Source: Pseudomonas guangdongensis
Lineage (GTDB): Bacteria > Pseudomonadota > Gammaproteobacteria > Pseudomonadales > Pseudomonadaceae
Length of the DNA: 64,000 bases
Reading direction: 5' to 3'
Assembly (NCBI RefSeq): GCF_900105885.1
Contig: NZ_LT629780.1
Coordinates: 1,860,001 to 1,924,000 of the forward strand
Each line of letters begins with the position of its first letter. Position 1 is the first letter of the stretch. Both the position numbers and the translations under genes were made by a program. This document shows, piece after piece, positions 38,823-46,422 of this stretch. Under the pieces are notes generated by a model. It did no database searches. It worked only from the letters and a program-made list of their open reading frames with translations, and was not told the origin of the DNA.

Positions 38823-39443
38823 CTACTGCTTTACCTCAAGCCCGACGTTGCAGTCGTGGACTACCAAGGTGGGACGCTTGCGGACGCGGCCAACCGTTCG
38901 CGGCTCGGGCAACTGGTCCGGTGGACTGGCGCGCATGCCCCCCAGCGCCAGCACGCACGCTAGTTGGAGCGGGCTGTGGAACTCCCAGCCGTCGCCGCTC
39001 TGTTCGGCACTGTTCTCCAGCCCCTCGATGGCAACCAGATCGACCAGTCTGAACCATCCGGCCCGGCGTGCGCGCTCTCGGTCCACGTGGTTGATGTTCA
39101 GCAGGTTGGCCAGCGCCTCGAAGCCCAGCGCCTTGGCATAGCACTCGCGGTCGAGCATCAGCACGCGGCCGTAGTCCTCCAGCACATCGACCACGCTCGC
39201 CAGCTCCTCGGCACGGTGGTCACGCGCCTGCTGCTCCAGGGCATCTGCTCGGCGCTGGGTGAATGGGCCGGACTGGCGCAGTTTGTGGGCCTGCCGGGAT
39301 AGGGCGTGGCGCTCAGAGCGGATGGCGCTACGCAGCTCACAGAGGTGGCGGACGATGCGCCGGGTGATGGTCAGCAGGTCGCGATGGGTGGTGCCCGGCT
39401 TGCTGCCGATGCGCTCCAGGGTGCACAGGGTGTCGGCGGTCAT
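38823..39443 (-). CDS. Hypothetical protein of the island
   Basis: 206 residues from [18 protein letters not shown]. Mostly helical and charged ([20 protein letters not shown]), followed by a segment with [17 protein letters not shown] and a C-terminal part containing [11 protein letters not shown]. No motif recognised. It ends 38 bp from the last CRISPR repeat, converging on the array, and its start overlaps the end of the next gene by 4 bp, so it is the last gene of the minus-strand island operon. Confidence 0.6.
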   Translation of the reverse strand: MTADTLCTLERIGSKPGTTHRDLLTITRRIVRHLCELRSAIRSERHALSRQAHKLRQSGPFTQRRADALEQQARDHRAEELASVVDVLEDYGRVLMLDRECYAKALGFEALANLLNINHVDRERARRAGWFRLVDLVAIEGLENSAEQSGDGWEFHSPLQLACVLALGGMRASPPDQLPEPRTVGRVRKRPTLVVHDCNVGLEVKQ

Positions 39444-39823
39444 CGGGTCGGCTCCATTGGGGTGGTGTCGTAGGTGGCGCGCAGCTCGGCGCCGACCAGG
39501 CAGTGGCGGCCTGTCGGCGCATGGCAAGTGCGGCAGCTCATGACGTGGCTCAGGTAGGTGTCACGCGCGGCCAGCCAGACCGGCGAAGCCGTGGCTGCGG
39601 TACGCATGATGCGCGGCGGCTCGCTGGCGGCCTCTGCGGCTGGCGTCAGCTGCTCGGGCTGGATCTCGCCTTGGGGTTGATGATTTAGTGAGGGAACCGG
39701 GGGAGCCGGGGGAACCGCCACGACTGGCGCGGCTTCCAGCGGTTCCCTCACGTTTTCAGCTGAGGGAACCGAGGGAACCGGCCGCCCCCGAAGCCGGCTG
39801 ATCAACTGTGCGGCGCCGGCCAT
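39440..39823 (-). CDS. Proline-rich protein with C-terminal Cys cluster, island hypothetical
   Basis: 127 residues from MAGAAQLISRLRGRPVPSVP. The N-terminal half is low-complexity Pro/Val/Ala-rich because it is encoded by repeated GGTTCCC motifs. The C-terminal half has a possible zinc site, MSCRTCHAPTGRHC (C-x2-C-x6-C with His). Downstream of the DUF927-type gene by 2 bp and overlapping the next gene by 4 bp. A zinc-binding accessory factor of the replication module is possible, but there is no direct evidence. Confidence 0.6.
   Translation of the reverse strand: MAGAAQLISRLRGRPVPSVPSAENVREPLEAAPVVAVPPAPPVPSLNHQPQGEIQPEQLTPAAEAASEPPRIMRTAATASPVWLAARDTYLSHVMSCRTCHAPTGRHCLVGAELRATYDTTPMEPTR
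39689..39780. repeat. GGGAACC repeat cluster A with hairpin
   Basis: Copies of TGAGGGAACC-like motif at 39689-39700, 39708-39717, 39761-39770 and 39771-39780, with an inverted copy at 39741-39750. The pair GGTTCCCTCA / TGAGGGAACC flanks a 10-nt loop and makes a perfect hairpin. The 32 bp at 39740-39771 occur again, exactly inverted, at 44668-44699. Lies inside the 127-residue gene. Confidence 0.7.
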
Positions 39824-39825
39824 GC

Positions 39826-41562
39826 TCAGCCCTCCACCGGGCGCAGGTGGTAGAGCGCCACGGAACTGCCACCCACCTTCACCCGCTTGGAGCGCTTGCC
39901 GTCCTTGCCGCGCTCGGCGATCCACCCGGCCGCGTCGAGCACGTCCAGCACGGTGCGAACCTCGAAGCCAGGCACGGCACGGCGCAGCCCCTCGGCAGTG
40001 AACAGCCACACACACGCTTCGCCGTCCAGACGCCACCAGCCGGCGCGGTCGCGCACCTTGTCAGTCGGGATGCCCAACTCGGAGAAATGCGCCTCGCCGT
40101 GGCGGGTCACGAACTCCAACAACTGCGCCTTGATGGCGGCATCCTCGCTGCTATCGGCGCTGCGCTCGCCCTGCCACTCAGCGAACAGCGCCAGCATGGC
40201 CAAGCGCGCGCTGTCGGGCTCCATGGGCAGCAGGCCGTAGCCGATGGCCAGCTCACCGGCCAGCGCCAGCAGGGCGAAGCGATCCGCCGCGCGACCTTCC
40301 AGGCCATTACGAGCAGGATACTCGGCGCGCATCAGCTCCAGAGCCTCAGGCAGCTTATCCATGTCGCCGCTGGCGATCAGCAGGCGCACGAACTCTGGGC
40401 CGGCATGGCCGTAGTGGGTGACGCTGGCGCACTTGATGTGCTTGGACAGGGCGGCGCCATCCGGCAACCCATGAAGGCGATCCCAGCAGCCGAAGACACG
40501 GGCGGCGCTCACGTCCAGCAGGCGCACCTCCTGCCCGGCCTTGATGCGCTTGCCGGCCTCGGCGATCTTCGCAGCAAGGGTCAGCTCCCCCGACGACAGT
40601 ACGGACACGCGCCAGCGGTTGGTGGTGCGAGCACCTCCGGCGCGGTTGGCGCGGGCGCGGCCGGTGCCGTTGGCCAGGGCGTACACGATGTCGCCTACCT
40701 TGGCCGGATCGGACTCGCCCAGTTCGTCGAGCACCAGCAGGGCGTCATTGCGTTGCGTGGCGATCCCCTCCAGGCCGTTGCCGGTCGCGTTCCAGGTGCG
40801 CAGGAAGTGCTCGCCATGCCCCCACACGGACGCGGCGGCCTGCTCGATGCTGCTCTTGCCGGTACTGCTCTTGCCCCACAGGTTGACGCCCCCGCTCTGC
40901 TGGCGGGTGGGGTACAGCAGCGGGCCGGCCAGGGCCGCGCAGACGCCCAGGATCAGCAACGGGTTGCCGTCGCAGTAGCGCGCCAGCTGCTCGCGCCAGC
41001 CGTCCAGGTCGCCGGCCTTGGTGAAGTCGCCCAGGTCGTGCGCCTCGGTTTGCAGGATGGCGTCCCCCTGCCCGATGTTCTGCCCCGGCATGATGAACAG
41101 CTGGGAGTCATGCCAGCCGGTGGACGTGGCGGCAGTGACCTGGCGCTTCGGGTGCTGGCTCTGGATGTAGCGGTTGAGCTGCTTGAAGCCGTCCGGGTCG
41201 ATCTCCACCCCCATGCCCAGCAGCTCGCCGCGCAGGTCCTCGCCGTTGCCCTTGAGCAAGGCCATGGGCATCGCCCACTCGCGCCAGCGCCCCAGGGTGT
41301 TGCGAAAGCGCAGCAGGCGCCCGAAGTGGCCACCCTCGCAGCTGGTGATGGCCACCACATGCAGGGGGCTGCAAACCCACTGGTCGAACTCGACGGGCTC
41401 GCTGCCACCCTTGCCGTGGCGCAGGCCGTGCCAGTAGACGCCCGCGCGCAGCTTCTGGCCGGCCTGGGTAGTCATGGGCTCGTCGTACACCCGGAAGCAC
41501 GGGCGGCCGATTTCCGGGGCGGTGGCCTTGGGGACCAGAGGGGTTACGTTGGTCGTGCTCAT
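39826..41562 (-). CDS. DUF927-type superfamily III-like helicase/replication protein
   Basis: 578 residues from MSTTNVTPLVPKATAPEIGR, with GGAGG upstream of the ATG. The central ATPase domain has Walker A LWGKSSTGKSS (228-238) and Walker B ALLVLDELGESD (274-285). The preceding region, with STGWHDSQLFIMPGQNIG, is typical of DUF927 proteins on plasmids and satellite elements. A C-terminal winged-helix-like region ends KVGGSSVALYHLRPVEG. Likely role: DNA helicase acting with the primase-like protein just upstream (start overlaps that gene's stop, ATGA). The paired helicase and primase resemble a split P4 alpha-type replication protein. Confidence 0.8.
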   Translation of the reverse strand: MSTTNVTPLVPKATAPEIGRPCFRVYDEPMTTQAGQKLRAGVYWHGLRHGKGGSEPVEFDQWVCSPLHVVAITSCEGGHFGRLLRFRNTLGRWREWAMPMALLKGNGEDLRGELLGMGVEIDPDGFKQLNRYIQSQHPKRQVTAATSTGWHDSQLFIMPGQNIGQGDAILQTEAHDLGDFTKAGDLDGWREQLARYCDGNPLLILGVCAALAGPLLYPTRQQSGGVNLWGKSSTGKSSIEQAAASVWGHGEHFLRTWNATGNGLEGIATQRNDALLVLDELGESDPAKVGDIVYALANGTGRARANRAGGARTTNRWRVSVLSSGELTLAAKIAEAGKRIKAGQEVRLLDVSAARVFGCWDRLHGLPDGAALSKHIKCASVTHYGHAGPEFVRLLIASGDMDKLPEALELMRAEYPARNGLEGRAADRFALLALAGELAIGYGLLPMEPDSARLAMLALFAEWQGERSADSSEDAAIKAQLLEFVTRHGEAHFSELGIPTDKVRDRAGWWRLDGEACVWLFTAEGLRRAVPGFEVRTVLDVLDAAGWIAERGKDGKRSKRVKVGGSSVALYHLRPVEG

Positions 41563-42446
41563 GCGTTGGCCCTCCTCAGCTGGCGCAGGTCGTTGAAGTC
41601 GGACAGGTGGAGCGGCGCATCGGCGGGCCACTCGGGCAGCACCAGGGCGCACCCCAGAGCGATGGCGGCGCGACTGGCGCTGGTCTTGCCGGGGTTGCCC
41701 TTGCCCTCGGCCTCGGTCTGGCGGTCATCGTCGCCGGCTACGATCAGCGGGTTGTCCGGGTAGCGGCGGCGCAGTTGCTCGCCAGCGGCGTACAGGTTGC
41801 CGGCGTTCAGGGCGGCGGCGACGGCTGCGCCGGTTTCCTCGCGCAGAGTGGCGGCGGTCGCCCAGCCCTCGCAGACGTACAGCGGCGCCCCGGCCTCAAT
41901 CTGCCCCAAGGGCGAGTAGCAGCCCGTCACCCGGCCGCCGAACAGGAAGCGCTTGGAGCCGTCACAGGCGATGCGTTGCAGGTTCACCAGGCGACCGGCA
42001 TGAACCAGCGGCGCCAGCAGCTCGCCGCCACGCTGGCGCAGGCCGTGCGGCTCCACCCCCTTGGCGATCAGGTACGGGTGGCGGGGATCGGCCGGGCGCG
42101 CGTCGCGCCACCAGCAGGCGGCCCGCTCCTCGGCGTTCGCCCAGCGGCGGCGCTGCTCAGCCTCGCGCCAGCGACGGGCCTCCTCGATGCGCTGGCGCAG
42201 CTGCTCGGCCTCGCGGTGGTCGGCAGGCTCCCGGCTGCTCCAACGGTGGACCTCGCACGTCTTCCAGGTGGCGAAGGAGCCAGCCGGCAGGCCGTCCAGG
42301 TAGAGCACATACCAGCCGTTGCGGCTTCCGGCCTTGTCGCCGGGGACGTGGAAGCGGTGAATCTCGCCGTCCGGGGTCGGCATGAAGTCCAGCGGACCGA
42401 AGGTGGCAGCCATCGCCTCACGGAACAGCATCACGGGATCAGTCAT
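41559..42446 (-). CDS. Toprim-domain primase-like protein
   Basis: 295 residues. The N-terminal part has an aromatic-rich DGEIHRFHVPGDK / GWYVLYLDG segment. A central arginine-rich helix (about 75-115) is followed by a Toprim fold: LYVCEGWATAATL (catalytic Glu) and LIVAGDDDRQ (DxD), then a C-terminal DFNDL. This is the architecture of P4-alpha/phage toprim primases without an obvious N-terminal zinc finger. It would make primers for element replication together with the helicase. Overlaps the helicase gene by 4 bp and the upstream small gene by 8 bp. Confidence 0.8.
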   Translation of the reverse strand: MTDPVMLFREAMAATFGPLDFMPTPDGEIHRFHVPGDKAGSRNGWYVLYLDGLPAGSFATWKTCEVHRWSSREPADHREAEQLRQRIEEARRWREAEQRRRWANAEERAACWWRDARPADPRHPYLIAKGVEPHGLRQRGGELLAPLVHAGRLVNLQRIACDGSKRFLFGGRVTGCYSPLGQIEAGAPLYVCEGWATAATLREETGAAVAAALNAGNLYAAGEQLRRRYPDNPLIVAGDDDRQTEAEGKGNPGKTSASRAAIALGCALVLPEWPADAPLHLSDFNDLRQLRRANA

Positions 42447-42687
42447 GGCGGCGGGCCTCCCGCGCGGCTTGGTGGATGATGGCGACCGCCAGCGACTCGG
42501 CAGCGTTGAGCCATGCGCTGTACGCGGCCTGCCAGTCCGGGCTGATGGCGCGGGTGTCCAGCACGCGGCGATGCGCCTCGGCAGCGGTGCGGATCAGCTC
42601 CAGTTGGTACGGGATCAGCGTTAGAGAGGCTTTCTTCAGGCATGGGGAGGCCGTCGCCGCCTGCTGGCAGCATTGAAGATCGGTCAT
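42439..42687 (-). CDS. Small hypothetical protein of the island operon
   Basis: 82 residues from MTDLQCCQQAATASPCLKKA. Helical and Ala-rich; contains LELIRTAAEAHRRVLDT and an AWLNAAESLAVAIIHQAARE helix. No motif recognised. Its stop overlaps the primase-like start by 8 bp, so translation is probably coupled. Confidence 0.55.
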   Translation of the reverse strand: MTDLQCCQQAATASPCLKKASLTLIPYQLELIRTAAEAHRRVLDTRAISPDWQAAYSAWLNAAESLAVAIIHQAAREARRHD

Positions 42688-42690
42688 GGG

Positions 42691-43044
42691 TTAGCCCTCG
42701 GAGTTGCTGAGGGCAGTGCGCTGAAGGGAGGCCAAGGCCGTTCGAGCGCGCTGGTGCTCGCTGACCGGGAGGCTGTAACGGATGACGCGGCAGGGCTCGC
42801 CGAAGCGGTTCGGCACCTTCTCCGGCTGACGCTTGAGGCTCAGACCGTGACGGTTGGCCAGCACGGCAATGGTGCTGTTCAGGCAGTGGTCGCCCAGGCG
42901 CTCGGCCTCGAAGCGATTGATGCTGGCGCCGGCCAGCAGGTGGGCCAGCACGCGGGTGATCTTGCTGTGGGGTTCCACAATGTCGGTGCTATGCTGGCCG
43001 TGCGCGCGGCTGCTCAGTTCTTCGGAACGGGTGGCCGTTTTCAT
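42691..43044 (-). CDS. Helix-turn-helix domain protein (HTH_39-like)
   Basis: 117 residues from MKTATRSEELSSRAHG. The segment LLAGASINRFEAERLGDHCL followed by NSTIAVLANRHGL fits the small winged HTH found in phage and island proteins. The C-terminal part PNRFGEPCRVIRYSLP forms the wing. Likely a DNA-binding regulator or replication accessory. 3 bp before the next gene of the operon. Confidence 0.65.
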   Translation of the reverse strand: MKTATRSEELSSRAHGQHSTDIVEPHSKITRVLAHLLAGASINRFEAERLGDHCLNSTIAVLANRHGLSLKRQPEKVPNRFGEPCRVIRYSLPVSEHQRARTALASLQRTALSNSEG

Positions 43045-43305
43045 TTAGGCAGCCTCCCCACGGCTTTCGGCAATGCGGGCCTCGCACCAGGCCAGCACCT
43101 CTGACTCAATCCAGGCGACGGACTTCGGGCCAAGTTTGATCGGCGCGGGGAAGGTGCCGGCAGCGATGCGACGGTAAATCTCGGACGTGCTCAGAGTGGT
43201 ATGGCCTCGAACCGCGGCCTGCTTGATGAAGCGGCGCGGCTGGGTGCTGGTGGGGGCTGCTACCTGCTCGGGCTGTTGGTGGGCGGTGCGGGTGGTGCGT
43301 GCCAT
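43045..43305 (-). CDS. AlpA-family phage regulatory protein
   Basis: 86 residues from MARTTRTAHQQPEQ, with GAGGAGG upstream. The MerR-like HTH core RFIKQAAVRGHTTLSTSEIY then RRIAAGTFPAPIKLGPKSVA and W-x-ES-EV-W-E is the AlpA/excisionase-type signature. In satellite elements AlpA-like proteins activate or control integrase and the early operon. It is the first gene of the compact minus-strand operon. Confidence 0.85.
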   Translation of the reverse strand: MARTTRTAHQQPEQVAAPTSTQPRRFIKQAAVRGHTTLSTSEIYRRIAAGTFPAPIKLGPKSVAWIESEVLAWCEARIAESRGEAA

Positions 43306-43404
43306 CGTTTGCGCCTCCTCGGGCGTCGTTGGGAACGATGGCGGCAATGCTGGCCTGCGTGGTGGGGGTGACAGCTAGGGGTGACATGGTGTCAGTCCGT
43401 ACTG

Positions 43405-44445
43405 TCAGCCATCTGGCAAGGTGTCCGGCTTGATGGCAGACGCTAGGGCTATGGCCTTGCGGGCCGGGTCGTTATTGCTTTGTGACGGCAGACCCAGCAG
43501 CTCGCCGATAGTGTGGCCGACGACCCTCTGCTTAGGCTGCTTTTTGTCTGGGGTGTAGCCCTCCCAGTACTGCGCGACGGCCGCGCGCATGGCCTCCAGC
43601 GCCTTGGTGGCATAGGGGAAGACGACGCCTGATGACGCGCATTCATGCTGTTTCAGCTGCGCTTCTAATTCTCGAATTTTTTTACTAAGCCGGTTGATCT
43701 CGAGGCGGAGGTGGTCCGCCTCATTTGTGTTTTCATGGGGCTTGGTTGTTATTGGTTCTTGCCTGGCTTCCGAGGCAATGCTTTGGGTGTTGGCTAGTTT
43801 TGGTATCGGCCATTTCACCCCTTGGTGTTCCAGCCATCGCGCAGCATCCCAGAGGTCTATCTTCTGATCTATGTCGAGGAAGGATTTGCGTGCGGATGGG
43901 GCGAGCGTTGCGATCTCAGAAGCCTCGTAGCCATCCCTTAGCACTCGAATTGTGTTGCGACACTTGTGTCCTAGTTGCTCCAGGAAAACTGCAATTTCAC
44001 TCGGGGTTGAGGACAATAAGCTGGACAAGAGGGTGTTTGTAGCGATCCCGGTGTTGGGATCTGCTCTGCGCTGGGTACCGATCCCTGCGGCGGCCAGATG
44101 AGCCCATATCGCGTCATTGAATCCGTGGTCTCGGCACTCATTGCAAATGGACTTGAAAGCCTCATTGCGGCGAGGAAGCAGCAAGGTTAGGTCTTCTTCA
44201 ACGCTTGCAAGTCTTTCGATCGCTTGAATTGCGGTGCCATCCGGGTCAGCATCCGGAAGGCCTGTTCCCTCCAGCTTCATTAGTGCCACATCGCCAAGGC
44301 TAGGCCTAGTGCAAGCAAGTATCACCCGAGCAGCATCTTGAATACTCAAGGGGTGCTTGTCGTCGGAGCACGCAACGCTAACCACTAGCTCGGCTGCGGA
44401 CACAAAGCTGGCTCGAACTGACTTTAGAAAATCGGTAGACCCCAT
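43405..44445 (-). CDS. 346-residue hypothetical protein with coiled coil
   Basis: Starts MGSTDFLKSVRASFVSAAEL with GGGAGG upstream. N-terminal 200 residues are helical without a known motif. A coiled coil lies at about 245-275 (DHLRLEINRLSKKIRELEAQ), then a C-terminal segment with YWEGYTPDKKQPKQRVVGHT. The DNA is noticeably less GC-rich than its neighbours, suggesting separate acquisition. It is separated from the AlpA-like gene by 99 bp and from the integrase by a 422-bp non-coding region. Function unknown; in this position cargo or defence genes are common. Confidence 0.7.
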   Translation of the reverse strand: MGSTDFLKSVRASFVSAAELVVSVACSDDKHPLSIQDAARVILACTRPSLGDVALMKLEGTGLPDADPDGTAIQAIERLASVEEDLTLLLPRRNEAFKSICNECRDHGFNDAIWAHLAAAGIGTQRRADPNTGIATNTLLSSLLSSTPSEIAVFLEQLGHKCRNTIRVLRDGYEASEIATLAPSARKSFLDIDQKIDLWDAARWLEHQGVKWPIPKLANTQSIASEARQEPITTKPHENTNEADHLRLEINRLSKKIRELEAQLKQHECASSGVVFPYATKALEAMRAAVAQYWEGYTPDKKQPKQRVVGHTIGELLGLPSQSNNDPARKAIALASAIKPDTLPDG

Positions 44446-44640
44446 GATTGCCCTCCCAGGCATTCCCACTTCCTGAATAGATCGGCCAGCCTGGCGGGAG
44501 GGAAGACCGCTGTTCGCCCCGTCGGGCTAGGCTGGCCGGTAACTCGGTTCCTGTATAGATCAACAGTGAAGGGCGCAGTATACCCGCGCGGGCTTGGGCG
44601 TGTGCGGGAAGGATTCGGCATCGATTCGGATGCTGGCGTG
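44446..44640. promoter_or_regulatory. Control region of the 346-residue gene with nested repeats
   Basis: Direct repeat TCCTG(A/T)ATAGATC at 44471-44483 and 44549-44561 brackets an inverted repeat GGCCAGCCT (44484-44492) / AGGCTGGCC (44529-44537). It is immediately upstream of the minus-strand gene and looks like an operator array. Together with 44641-44867 it makes a 422-bp gene-free stretch. Confidence 0.45.
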
Positions 44641-44654
44641 TGTGGCGATCAACT

Positions 44655-44755
44655 GACAGCAGTTCCCCGGTTCCCTCAGCTGAAAACGTGAGGGAACCGG
44701 GGGAAGTCGCGCTAGCTCTGGCAGTTCCCCCGGTTCCCTCGGTTCCCCCGGAAAA
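44655..44755. repeat. GGGAACC repeat cluster B with hairpin (inverted copy of cluster A)
   Basis: Perfect hairpin GGTTCCCTCA (44669-44678) / TGAGGGAACC (44689-44698), then further GGTTCCC copies at 44732-44747. About 100 bp resembles cluster A in inverted orientation, with 32 bp identical (44668-44699). It lies in non-coding DNA between the integrase and the 346-residue gene. The module between clusters A and B holds the helicase and primase-like genes, so an origin/iteron role is plausible. Confidence 0.65.
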
Positions 44756-44867
44756 ACGTCATGGTCAGGCAGTGAACCGGCCGGAAGCCCCAGGGGCCAC
44801 CAGCCGTGGGAGGGGTCGCATGCGACTTACACTTTCGTGAGATTTCAGGGAACTGAGGGAACAGCTC

Positions 44868-46079
44868 TCAGGCTTTCCGCTTGATGGCCACCACGTTGGC
44901 GCCAGCGCACAGGGCATCGAGCGAATCGGCCCACGTTTGCATCATCCCCCGGCGCTGCTCCAGGTAGGTGGCGTGGTTGTAGGTGTCGCGGATCTCGTCC
45001 TTGTCGCCGTGGGCAAGCTGGCGCTCGATCCAGTCGCGGTTGAATCCGCGCCCGTTCAGCTCGGTACTCAGCAGGTGGCGGAAGCCGTGGCCGGTCTGGC
45101 GGCCTTCGTAGCCGGCGCCGGCCAGTGCCTTGTTCACGGTGTTTTCGCTCATGGGGCGGGCCGAGTTGCGGCCGGGGAACACCAGGGCATGGCTGCCGGT
45201 GATTTCTTGCAACTGGCGCAGGATAGCCACAGCCTGCCGGGGCAGGGGGACGATGTGCGGCCGGCGGGCCTTCATTCGCTCGGCGGGGATGGTCCACACG
45301 GCGGCCTCGATGTCGAATTCGGCCCAGGGCGCATTACGCAGCTCGCCAGGGCGCACGCCGGTCAGCAGTAACAGGCGCACGGCGTGGCGGGTCATCACGC
45401 TGGCGCGGGTGGCGTCCAGGCGCTTCAGTAGCTCGGGCAGCTCGGCGAGGGGGATATGCGGGTGGTGCTCCACCCGTGGTGCGTGCTCGGCCAGCACGTT
45501 CAGGTCGGTGGCCGGGTTGGCCTCTACGGCGCCCTTGGCCAGCGCATAGCGGAATACCTGGCTCAGCCACTGGCGAACCTTCTTCGCCGCGTTCAGCGCT
45601 CCCCGCTTCTCGATGCGGCGCACCAGCTCCACCAGCTCGGGCCGGGTGATGGTGGCCACCGGCTTGCGGCCGATGATCGGGAACAGGTCGTTCTCCAGGT
45701 AGGACATGGCCTTGTCGGCGGTGGCCGGTGCCCAGCGCTTGGCGTTGTAGCGGTGCCACTCGCGCGCCAGCTCCTCGAAGGTGTGGCGCTGCTCGCGCTT
45801 GGCGACCTTGCGGTGCTCGCCGGGATCTTGTCCATCGGCCAGCAGCTGGCGGGCCTCTTTGCGCTGCTGGCGGGCCTGCGCCAGCGATACCGCTGGGTAG
45901 GCGCCGAAGGACAGGCGCTTTTCCTTGCCGTCGAAGCGGTACTTCATCCGCCACAGCTTGGAGCCGTTGGTGGTGATTTCCAGGTACATGCCCTCGCCGT
46001 CGCTCAGCTTGTACGGGGCGGTCTTGGGCTTGGCGGTCTTGATGGCGCTGTCGGTCAGCGGTGCGGCCTTGCGGGGCAT
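44868..46079 (-). CDS. int: Tyrosine integrase, P4/IntS type (DUF4102-containing)
   Basis: 403 residues from MPRKAAPLTDSAIKTAKPKT, with AAGGA 8 nt upstream of the ATG; two upstream in-frame starts lack ribosome sites. The N-terminal DUF4102 arm-binding domain (DGEGMYLEITTNGSKLWRMK), a core-binding domain at about 100-190 and the catalytic domain with Arg243 (GVRPGE), His331-x-x-Arg334 (HGFRHL), His357 and nucleophile Tyr372 (HATYLEQRR) are all intact. It catalyses integration and excision at the tRNA-Leu 3' end, 164 bp away. The gene points away from the tRNA, as usual for this family. Confidence 0.95.
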   Translation of the reverse strand: MPRKAAPLTDSAIKTAKPKTAPYKLSDGEGMYLEITTNGSKLWRMKYRFDGKEKRLSFGAYPAVSLAQARQQRKEARQLLADGQDPGEHRKVAKREQRHTFEELAREWHRYNAKRWAPATADKAMSYLENDLFPIIGRKPVATITRPELVELVRRIEKRGALNAAKKVRQWLSQVFRYALAKGAVEANPATDLNVLAEHAPRVEHHPHIPLAELPELLKRLDATRASVMTRHAVRLLLLTGVRPGELRNAPWAEFDIEAAVWTIPAERMKARRPHIVPLPRQAVAILRQLQEITGSHALVFPGRNSARPMSENTVNKALAGAGYEGRQTGHGFRHLLSTELNGRGFNRDWIERQLAHGDKDEIRDTYNHATYLEQRRGMMQTWADSLDALCAGANVVAIKRKA

Positions 46080-46109
46080 GGCGGCAGTCCTTGGGGGCAT
46101 GCAGAACGG

Positions 46110-46133
46110 ATGCCCCCAAGAATGCCCCCAAAA
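46110..46133 (+). repeat. Tandem ATGCCCCCAAGA / ATGCCCCCAAAA sites near attR
   Basis: Two adjacent copies in the same orientation as the pair at 26627-26650. A third, inverted copy (TTGGGGGCAT) lies at 46091-46100, just upstream of the integrase start. Candidate arm-type integrase sites; binding here could also autoregulate int. Confidence 0.55.
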
Positions 46134-46171
46134 CTTTGGGCTGCCTAGGGTTTGCTTGGGAATTACAGGCA

Positions 46172-46203
46172 ACAAAAAACCGGCGCTAAGGCCGGTTTTT
46201 TGT
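46172..46203. terminator. tRNA-Leu terminator supplied by the element
   Basis: ACAAAAAACCGGC, loop GCTAAG, GCCGGTTTTTTGT; symmetric intrinsic terminator. 39 bp around it are identical to the copy at 26474-26512. It lies between integrase and tRNA, so the tRNA transcript is still ended properly after integration. A second stem CTTTCCGGG / CCCGGAAAG (46205-46236) lies between it and the tRNA. Confidence 0.85.
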
Positions 46204-46242
46204 GCTTTCCGGGTGTTTTGGGGAACTCCCGGAAAGTCTAAG

Positions 46243-46329
46243 TGGTGCCCCGAAAGAGACTCGAACTCTTACGCTGTTACCAGCGGCGGATTTTGAATCC
46301 GCTGCGTCTACCGATTCCGCCATCGAGGC
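46243..46329 (-). tRNA. tRNA-Leu (anticodon CAA), attR
   Basis: 87-nt class II tRNA with encoded CCA. The acceptor stem pairs GCCTCGA with TCGGGGC (one G-U). The anticodon stem GCGGA/TCCGC carries loop TTCAAAA, so the anticodon is CAA (reads UUG). A long variable arm is present, and the T-loop is GTTCGAGTC. Its 3' end (46243-46268) is repeated at 26550-26575, marking it as the integration site of the CRISPR-carrying island. Confidence 0.97.
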
Positions 46330-46422
46330 AATGGCCGCGGAGTATAGGGAGGCCCCGCGGCCGGGTCAATCGCACCTTGCGCTACTGGCGCGACAGCCCG
46401 CAGGGACCGTCGCGCTAGAGGC

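Noticed and set aside
44640..44840. A 66-codon plus-strand frame with PVPSAENVREP, resembling the 127-residue island protein
   Set aside because: The similarity comes from the inverted GGGAACC repeat cluster. There is no ribosome site or C-terminal Cys motif, so it is better treated as repeat DNA than as a gene fragment.
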